Below, one piece after another: positions 56,516 to 64,000 of a DNA stretch of 64,000 nt. Each line of letters opens with the position of its first letter. Position 1 is the stretch's first letter. Source of the DNA: Arcuatula senhousia. Taxonomy: Eukaryota > Mollusca > Bivalvia > Mytilida > Mytilidae. The DNA lies in contig OZ020303.1 of assembly GCA_963971305.1 (NCBI GenBank), positions 56,978,867-57,042,866 on the forward strand, given 5' to 3'. Under the pieces are notes generated by a model that did no database searches, had not been told where the DNA came from, and saw only the letters and a list, made by a program, of their open reading frames with translations. Position numbers and translations under genes: made by a program.

Positions 56516-56851
56516 TTGTGATGTAGGATATCGGTGGCCGTGTATAATGAACGTCAAAAGTATCGTGCTTTACCTTGCAAAGCACCTTATCTTCAAGTCA
56601 AAAGCATCGCGATGTATCATTAAAGTTGTATGCATTTACATGTAAACGCTGATAATAAAATAATAAAAGTAAGAATTACCATTGTGCAAGTAAAATACAC
56701 AAAATGAAAGTGATTATTTTTAATTAAAGGGGCATTTAAAAGTAAGAAATCATAATTGACTGATTGTGTAGCTATTTTAATGTTTCCTCTCCAACTTGCA
56801 AATTCGTTCTCAAGAGTCTGAACATGATGTTGCTGGCTTCTATAGGTCTTA

Positions 56852-57702
56852 GTCTATCAGCCAACCCTCAAAAATAGCATTATGAATGTCTACCCCGGGG
56901 AACAGCAGTTTTTCGGTGGTTTTATATAATTTAACATCTAAACTTTCAAATTTACCTTGTTATACCGGAATAAAAGTGTCCAAACAGGGTATAACATGCG
57001 CCATTTTGAATGCACCCATTTTGACAGACACAAATCATGTTGAAAGCATTGAATTCATAATGCTGTCAAATTTTTACAATGCGATGGAATATAATTCTGT
57101 AAGTTGTTATGTAATCAGTATAATATAAATAAATATATGACGTATAATATTCATCGATAACTATCGATGAAGTACCGATATCGGGGCTCCTTTAAACACT
57201 CTGTATACGTGGTTTTTTCGGTTAATTTTTGTAATTTTTTCGCCGCTGTAGTCATATTTGCAATGTGTGTTTGCTTTCAATGACCATAAATCGTTCATTG
57301 ATATGTATTCTGATCATAACAGTCGATGGGTACTTAGAAAGTTACACCAATGGGCAGATAATCGAGCCACAATACTTCCTATGCATATTTGAGCAAAAAC
57401 CTTAGTACAGAAACGATGCATTTAACATTCTGTTACATGATATCTATTCGATAAAAATATGTTTTTTTTTTCAAATGTGTGGTAATATACATATACACAT
57501 CGATAAACTCATCAAGAACCAAATTTGCACAATGCTTTTTTTAGTAAAAAGGGGGGTCTAAGTAGATGCTTTAAAAGTATTAAGTATCACAATATTTTGT
57601 TCTTTAGTACGAAATAAAATGCACAAAATGGTTCAAACATGTAAAAATATTATCAGATAGATTTACAATATCTAAAAGCTTATTTTCCTTGTTTACTTTG
57701 AT
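56852..57702 (+). repeat. Long inverted repeat, left arm
   Basis: The arm matches the reverse complement of 61283-62146 at roughly 90% over most of its length (TAGTCTATCAGCCAA at the outer end; CATCGATAACTATCGATGAA inside). An 80-codon frame is kept in both arms. Of about 14 differences in it, about 12 change the amino acid, so it is not under coding constraint. Confidence 0.85.
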
Positions 57703-57800
57703 GTGTTATATGCCCATTTATAGTGCATTTGTTAACACCAGCTCTGAAAAAAAAACGATTCATGAACCTATCTCTCTTTGAAAGAGGAAGATTTGTCAGC

Positions 57801-57918
57801 ATAAAACCTGGTTGTACCCAATCAGGACGATTTCTCTGGTATGTCATGCGTTGTTTGGTATATTCTTCTTAGATATATGAGAATGATCACCCCAGTTCGG
57901 TAGTTTTGTTGTTACCTA
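57801..57918 (+). repeat. Dispersed family A piece upstream of RT copy B
   Basis: AACCTGGTTGTACCCAATC and CAGTTCGGTAGTTTTGTTG lie directly before the RT. The same family follows the RT, so the RT is bracketed by direct partial copies. Confidence 0.65.
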
Positions 57919-57923
57919 AATTG

Positions 57924-59225
57924 ACAAAGCACCAAATAACATCATTTTCGTGTGCAAGAAACGCTATATTGACTGTTTGACAGCTGAATTGGGGGTTCGT
58001 TGTACCAGCAATATCACCACAAACACGACTACAACACTGTCTAAGGAGGAAATCATTGACAATAACAAATCTGTCCATTTCCTCCTTCGGCCTTTCTGTT
58101 GGTGGCAATAATGATGACATTCCATCCCTGTATTGGATTCCTAAATTATATAAAAAATTATACAAACAGCGCTTCATTGCAGGGTCATCCAAATGTACAA
58201 CTAAGCCTCTTTCAGTTCTGTTGACTTCAATACTTACGGTAATAAAATCCGGCCTCCATAAATATTACGATTGTTGTTATTCTAGAAAGGGTGTCAATCA
58301 AATGTGGATCCTGAAGAATTCGAAAGAACTGATGGAGATTCTTAACTCTAAATCAGTTTCATCTTGTAACAACATCAAAACATTCGATTTCTCCACACTT
58401 TACACTTCTATTCCACATAAAAACGCAGCTTTTTCAAAAAGAATGGAAAACGCAGGTACAAATATCTAGTAGTCGATTATACCAAGACTTACTTTATCAT
58501 CAATAAGTCTAAGAAAAAGAACAAATTTACAGAAGACCAAATAATCGACATGCTCAACTTTCTTATTGACAACATATTTGTTCAGTTTGGTGGACGTGTT
58601 TTTCAGCAAACAACAGGAATTCCAATGGGCACTAATTGTGCACCTTCGCTTGCTGATGTGTTTCTTCATTCATATGAAGCAGACTTCTTACAATCTCTTG
58701 TAGACAAAAAAAAAGATCGTAGACTGACTCTCTCTTTCAACCTCACGTTCCGTTATATTGATGATGTCCTTTCGCTAAACAATTCTCGATTTGGTGACTT
58801 TCTCCATCTCATATATCCCCAGGAGCTTGAGATAATGGACACAACGGATTCTAGGAAGTCTGCTTCATGTTTAGATCTACATCTTGAAATTGACTCTCAA
58901 GGAAGACTTTCGAAAAAGGCTCTATGACAAACGTGATGACTTCAACTTTCTTATTGTCAACTTTCCCTTCTTGTGTAGCAACATTCCGTCAGCTTCAGCT
59001 TATGGAGTTTACGTATCTCAATTGATTCGATACTCCAGAGCGTGAGGGACTTACATCGATTTCCTTAGCAGAGCGACACGTCTGACGCAAAAATTGCTCA
59101 CACAGGGTTATGTTGTTCCTCGGTTGCTGTCTTCACTCAAGAAATTTTACGAAAGACATCATGCACTTTTAGACAAATATGGGATTTCGATCTCTCAGGT
59201 GAGAGCAGATGTTGGTTTGTCATAG
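57924..59225 (+). pseudogene. Penelope-like reverse transcriptase copy B
   Basis: This best-preserved copy is truncated at the 5' side. It shows FVCKKRYIDCLTAELGV, LYWIPKLYK, KQRFIAGSSKCTTKPLS, VNQMWILKNSKE, TLYTSIPH, FQQTTGIPMGTNCAP (58610), FRYIDDVLSLNN (58750, both catalytic Asp) and LKKFYERHHAL. Frame changes lie near 58060, 58430, 58510 and 58920, and a TGA follows SQLIRYSRA. The protein would copy element RNA into DNA, but this copy is inactive. Assignment to Penelope-like elements is tentative. Confidence 0.8.
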
Positions 59226-59760
59226 GGTTTTGTTTTGTCTTCCTTTACCGGATTTTACACGCTGAATGGACTATTGGCAACGCGACGGGTGTGCTATAGC
59301 AAGCAGGAACTGCTTACTCTTCTTGAGCACCTGAGGTCACTCTTGTTTCGACTGGAGTTCGCGTTGTCAGACACCGATTTCTTCGTGACCGACTTTTGGA
59401 GCAGGGCTATAAGAAAATACGTCTCATACGATCACTAAAAAAATTTCTTTCTTCGTTATCAGCCACTAGTAGAAAAGTTCAAAATTGAGTTAAAAGATAT
59501 GATAGTTAATTGTTTTAATTAGTGTTTGACTGGTCTGCTGTACTGAGATGATCACCTCAATATCCCTATTGTGTCTCACAACTATGTTGTGTTCTATGGT
59601 CATTACCGGATCCTAAGATCGCAATGGAAGAGGGAGGTTTGGCGCCATAAAACCTGGTTTAACCCACCACTTCTTTGGAAGTGCCTGTACCAAGTCAGGA
59701 CCATTGCGATCTTTAATTCTTCTGGTTTTGTGTTTCTCTCTTATAAAATTTACAACAAAG
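59226..59760 (+). mobile_element. 3' region of RT copy B including family A
   Basis: The sequence continues from the RT through GCAACGCGACGGGTGTGC, GACACCGATTTCTTCGTGAC and CATACGATCACTAAA into family A (AACCTGGTTTAACCCACC, CTGTACCAAGTCAGGACC). It matches, in reverse, 19918-20530, which shows that family A is the 3' part of this retroelement. Confidence 0.6.
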
Positions 59761-59934
59761 TTCCGGACAAAAGCTTCTGTATTTTGTTTATGATTAATTT
59801 CATATATTGTTCGACTTATCAAACTTAATTCGAAGAAAATTTTAGTGTCACACTATTTTACGTAACTATATATTATGGGTTAAGCAAATTTTACAGTGTC
59901 AAACTATTCTATGTAACTATATATATATTATGGA

Positions 59935-60231
59935 CTTGAAGATCGCAATGGAAGAGGGAGGTTTGGCGCCATAAAACCTGGTTTAACCCACCATTTCGTT
60001 TGAAATGCCTGTACCAAGTCAGAACCATTGCGATCCACCAATTCTCCGGTATGACTTATTCGTTTTTGTCATTTTCTCTGGACTATGAGATTGATCATTC
60101 AAGTTCATTAGTTTTGTTATTACCTTTATTGATTGATATTCAGTTATTTTGTGTTTCCATGTTTTACATGTTGTCTGTTTTTGTCCCGTTCTTGTTGGTG
60201 TTTACTGGTTTTGTCTATTGTTATATTCAAG
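59935..60231 (+). repeat. Second family A copy downstream of RT copy B
   Basis: TTTGGCGCCATAAAACCTGG, TGTACCAAGTCAGAACCATT and TTCATTAGTTTTGTTATTACC repeat the block at 59640-59740 about 310 bp later. Confidence 0.7.
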
Positions 60232-60356
60232 TTACTCTCGGAAACAGCAAAGCCACTCTCCCGAACACCTATCAAATGATGCAAAGCCATTTCATTGATG
60301 TTGACTTGACCATCGTTAAAACCTTTTGCTATGAAGTGCCAGGAAGCACATCGATG
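60232..60356 (+). CDS. Candidate orphan exon, unknown product
   Basis: A 125-bp segment between acceptor-like TTATATTCAAG and donor-like ATG|GTATGAG is open and has less AT-rich, codon-like composition (GNSKATLPNTYQMMQ, FIDVDLTIVKTFCYEVPG). I do not recognise a family. It follows a family A copy directly. It may be an exon or a decayed gene piece. Confidence 0.3.
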
Positions 60357-60959
60357 GTATGAGATATAAACCATATTTTACGTCTTAAAAGTTTACAGAA
60401 ATTTATAAACATTAGAGCAATACTATCAAATTTCATGTTCGAATTGTATTTACTAGTATGGCTGTTCTTGTTCTTTAAGATGTAGAATTTTACATATACA
60501 TGGCCAGAGGAAAACATGACTCTGACTGTCATGTAAGGACACCAAAACTAACCCTTCAATAACCACTGTTTTGTTAAACACATGCTGTACATTTAAGACT
60601 AACTAAAAAGCATTCAAGATGTACCTCCTTAACGTAAATTTGATGTTTAAACAAAAGGCAAGGTAACCCAAAAAAGATTATTTCTACTTATTGAACAGTT
60701 TATATTATTTTTTAAATCTAAAATTGTATATAACAATATATCATATCACATTCTAGTATACTTACTATTGCAAACGGAAAGCTTAGGACAGGAAAACATG
60801 TGCGTTGTACATTTATGTTATTGGTGCCGGGATACAACAAACTTTTCCACAACAAGTACACGACTTAACGCTTTTACAACATATGTCCTAAATGATTTCT
60901 GTAGTGACGGCTTTAATATTTCGTTGCATTTCATTACCTCCATAAAAAGGTAGTTTTCA
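60357..60959. other. Unassigned sequence
   Basis: Nothing recognised. Confidence 0.3.
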
Positions 60960-61055
60960 AACAATGCACTGCTGGCTGTTTTCCATTGTAATTTTTTAAA
61001 TTGTTGTTTCTTTAATGTTGGTTGTGTCGCGTACGCTTATTCCACATCTCTTGAT
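60960..61055 (-). repeat. Dispersed family B, short piece
   Basis: Reverse complement of GAGATGTGGAATAAGCGTAC-type sequence with the CGCGACACAACC block. Confidence 0.6.
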
Positions 61056-61282
61056 CGTCTACCTCTAGATTAGCCCCCCCTTATTTCGACAATGTAACTA
61101 TTGAAATAATAAAAAAAACTATACCGATTTATATCAAAAGGTTATTGTTTTATTGATGGAGCAAAATACTTTCATTTAGTGACATTTTTTTAAAATGGGA
61201 TGTAGCTTATTCGTCTTAGAACTTATGGATACATATACTCAAATTTTGTAATTTGCACATCAAATATTTTATGAAAGGATAG

Positions 61283-62146
61283 AGTAAACAAGAAAAATAA
61301 GCAATTATATATTGTACATATATTCAATTATACTATATTTTTACATGTTTGAACCGTTTTGTGCAAATCATTTGGTATCAGAGAACAAAACATTGTCTTA
61401 GTAAGTATTTCAGAAGCATGTACAAAGACCCCCCTTTTACTGAAAAAGCATTGTGCAAATTTGGTTCTTGATGAGTATATCGATGTGTATTTGTATATTA
61501 CCACACATTTGAAATAAAAACATATTTTTTATCGAATAGATATCATGTAACAGAATGTTGAATGCATCGTTTCTGTACTAAGGTTTTAGCTCAAATATGC
61601 ATAGGAAGTATTGTGGCTCGATTATCTGCCCATTGGTGTAACTTTCTAAGTACCCATCGACTGTTTAATCAGAATACATATCAATGAACGATTTATGGTC
61701 ATTGAAAGCAAACACACATTGCAAATATGACAACAGCGACGAAAAAATGACAAAAATTAACCGAAAAAAAGCCACGTATACAGAGTGTTTAATGGAGCCC
61801 CGATATCAGTACTTCATCGATAGTTATCGATGAATATTATACGTCATATTTTTATTTATATTATACTGATTACATAGCACCTTACAAAATTATATTTCAT
61901 CGCATTGTAAAAATTTGACAGCAATATGAATTCAATGCTTTCAAAATGAGTTGTGTCTGTCAAAATGGGTGCATTCAAAATGGCGCATGTTATACCCTGT
62001 TTGGACACTTTTTGTACGGTATAACAAGGTATATTTGAAAGTTTAGATGTTAAACTATACCAAACCACCAAAAAACTGCTGTTCCCAGGGGTAGACATTC
62101 ATCTCGAAAACTAGAGGCTTTTTCCGATTTGGCTGATAGACTATCT
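61283..62146 (-). repeat. Long inverted repeat, right arm
   Basis: Reverse complement of 56852-57702. The outer end is TTGGCTGATAGACTA. The arms are separated by about 3.6 kb containing RT copy B. A 3-bp TCT beside both ends is too short to prove a target duplication. Confidence 0.85.
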
Positions 62147-62484
62147 GTGGTAAGCAAGACATTGCATAATGACATTTTAGAATTGCCATTGTCCAGAAAT
62201 TAACTTACATTTACATTCGTCTTTGACGCAAATAATTAGCACCTTGATAAAATAATACGGATGTTCTGTTCTAGAAAGTGTGTTCATAAACATTTGACAC
62301 TTAAGAGAAATATTAATGAGCTTGTTAACGGATTCATCTTAACCTTTTTTCCCTTTAAATGTCAAGTCGTTTGTTTCTTAGTAAAACATTGCCATGCACA
62401 TGCACAATACACAATCATGTACATACTATATTTATGCGTTTGTCCGCCTATTTCACTTTAAATTGGTGTCCAGGTCCAATGGTT

Positions 62485-62569
62485 TTAAGCTGAAGAAAGC
62501 AGAAGATCAACATTGGTATCATATGGTGTCCATGGCCTGTCTTTAAAATTTTCGAGAATCTTGTTGCAT
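62485..62569 (-). CDS. Candidate terminal exon, unknown product
   Basis: After a strong acceptor (TTTTTTTTCAG on the minus strand) an open segment reads CNKILENFKDRPWTPYDTN and VDLLLSSA before TAA. The composition looks coding and no repeat is involved. It could be the last exon of a gene lying to the right. The family is not recognised. Confidence 0.35.
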
Positions 62570-62869
62570 CTGAAAAAAAATGTGGTTCGGCATGTTTGAT
62601 ACTTTGGGTATCCTGCACAAAATTTGTGTATCGATTTTTGATCCATCAAAAAGATATGACATCTTTTACTTTTAAAAGTATATTTTAGTTGAATGATATT
62701 GGCTAATGACGGTAGACATAAAAATGTGATAGAAAAGAAATGTCTTGGGCTTTGCATGTGTTCTGTAGAATTGAAAGTTCTACTATAAACTCCATTAGTT
62801 AAACTATTTAATGAGCTATGCCTCTAATAAGGTTATAAAATAAAACTGTACTTGTAACATGTGTAAGTC

Positions 62870-63000
62870 ATCACTTAACCGTAGTCGTCAGATGACCCCT
62901 GTAGGGGTTATTCACATTTAAAGGTGAAAATTTTCACTTATAAGCAGATGGTGCTTGCTGAATAAATGTAGTGCCCAATAGCTCTACAAAACTCCATGTA
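62870..63000 (-). repeat. Helitron-like family fragment
   Basis: Reverse complement contains TTTTGTAGAGCTATTGG and ACCCCTACAGGGGTCATCTG, as in units at 16.9-18.0 kb. Confidence 0.6.
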
Positions 63001-63099
63001 GTTGTTAGTTAATAGTTAAGTTAAAACTAGTTTAACCCTGCCTAATTTGGTTCCCCAGTTTGGTATTTTTGGTTTTACTGATCTATGCTCTTCATATTC

Positions 63100-63215
63100 A
63101 TATAGTGTTTGGCATTTTCAATATTTTTGGTAGAGCGCTTCTGATGAGTCTTGAATAGACGAAACGCGCGTCGGGCGTAGCAAAATTTATTGTCTGGAAC
63201 TTTGTTGTCATTTGT
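63100..63215 (+). repeat. Dispersed repeat with AGACGAAACGCGCGT motif
   Basis: GATGAGTCTTGAATAGACGA and CGCGCGTCGGGCGTA form a motif I remember as common in mussel DNA. No second copy occurs in this window. Confidence 0.4.
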
Positions 63216-63374
63216 ATTTTAAATGTGCTTCCCCTAAGCCATGAATCTTGATCAAAGCCTATTTTTGTATTCGTCGAATTTATGTTTTTTTTATCAAGAG
63301 GGAGGGGGGCTTTCATTTACACTTTAGGATTGGGCTTGAATCATATGTGGTTTATTTTCAATCCAGGATTTATT

Positions 63375-63475
63375 GCAAAACAGCGAGGCTGCTAGCTGTT
63401 TTCCGTTTCTGATTAAAAAAAAATCTTTAATATTGTAGGTTTTTCGCGTACACATGTTCCACATCTCATTATCTT
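63375..63475 (-). repeat. Dispersed family B, short piece
   Basis: Reverse complement of GATAATGAGATGTGGAACAT with the CGCGAAAAACC block. Confidence 0.55.
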
Positions 63476-64000
63476 CCTTTGTCAAATGATCTGTTAGGTG
63501 CCTTTAGCGTTTTAGGATCCTGGTTTCATGTCTTAAATGGATACGTTTGCGCAAAACTACATCTACTGGATTGCATATTGCTACTACAGTAAACAGGCTT
63601 TGTGACAAATTTTCTTCGAACTACCACAACGTGGGACTCTGATCCCAATTGGGGAGCGTTGCAAGTTTTTGTTCCTTCCCATATTGCAGTAGTTTACATT
63701 ATAAAACAATTTCAAACGAGGACTGATTTTGACGGCAGCCGTGACAGATGTTCCCCAAATGAACAAGATGTACCTTAAAGCAGAAAAACTACTGCCTTTT
63801 TCAGTTTTATAGAATGTGAAAATGATGTAAAAATATAGAATATATCCTACCAAGTTTCAAGGTCCTCACCACCTAGGCTACCGAGATATAGCAATGTTTT
63901 ATATAATGAACTTTCGCTGTTTACTCAGAAACGGCACCCATTTTGCAAATTCCGAAAAACGTTGTGCACGCCTCTGATGTGGAATATTACTTGCAACATC
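63476..64000. other. Unassigned sequence to window end
   Basis: No supported gene. Open frames here have no recognisable domain. Confidence 0.3.

Noticed and set aside
56886..57128. 80-codon open frame kept in both inverted arms (also 61856-62098)
   Set aside because: Most differences between the two copies change the amino acid, and no domain is recognised. This fits non-coding repeat arms.

Overview
The window looks like repeat-rich nuclear DNA from a bivalve mollusc, probably a marine mussel. The evidence is AT-rich sequence, a spliced gene with GT-AG introns, B-box/propeller proteins of the type expanded in bivalves, and many interspersed repeats of bivalve type (Helitron-like elements with internal tandem repeats, a tRNA-derived SINE, DIRS, CR1/jockey-like and Penelope-like reverse transcriptases). 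The organism call is an inference from remembered repeat types, not from a database search.

Region 1 (1-18.8 kb) is built on one host gene that long open reading frames do not reveal: tRNA 2'-phosphotransferase (TRPT1/Tpt1/KptA family), read from seven exons between 1668 and 18516 on the + strand. The exons join in frame to a 226-residue protein with all four catalytic residues (R16, H17, R60, R121). Its introns hold most of the mobile DNA here: an internally deleted hAT element in intron 1; tandem-repeat family fragments in introns 1 and 2; in intron 3 a Penelope-like reverse transcriptase split by a 4.46-kb foldback transposon with about 620-bp inverted arms and a target duplication; a 5'-truncated LINE in intron 4; and a Helitron-like tandem-repeat element filling most of intron 6.

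Region 2 (19-28 kb) holds a 39-bp minisatellite and two minus-strand genes of the TRIM-like B-box class. One is a B-box, coiled-coil and propeller exon with no usable ATG. The other is a two-exon B-box/coiled-coil gene without a propeller. Several miniature elements lie between them.

Region 3 (28.7-33.9 kb) is a structurally complete but coding-decayed DIRS-type tyrosine-recombinase retrotransposon on the minus strand: inverted terminal repeats, internal complementary region, gag, RT/RNase H and tyrosine recombinase. Region 4 (34-41 kb) holds an interspersed repeat, a hairpin MITE, and a nearly full-length non-LTR retrotransposon on the + strand. Its first protein segment carries a 2A-like NPGP motif directly before a PHD finger, and its coding frame is broken by four frameshifts.

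Region 5 (41-64 kb) is almost entirely repeats: a 3.9-kb terminal-inverted-repeat element with nested families, two more copies of the Penelope-like RT, a 22-bp minisatellite open in all three minus frames, a small hAT-like MITE with a 6-bp duplication, a 2.86-kb inverted-repeat element with a 5-bp duplication, a pair of about 855-bp inverted arms 3.6 kb apart, and two candidate orphan exons (60232-60356 + and 62485-62569 -). I saw no rRNA, functional tRNA, CRISPR or prokaryotic operon. No undescribed multi-gene system could be supported. The most notable items are the intact TRPT1 gene under heavy transposon load, the DIRS architecture, the 2A-PHD LINE, and the large foldback elements whose ends can be fixed from the sequence.
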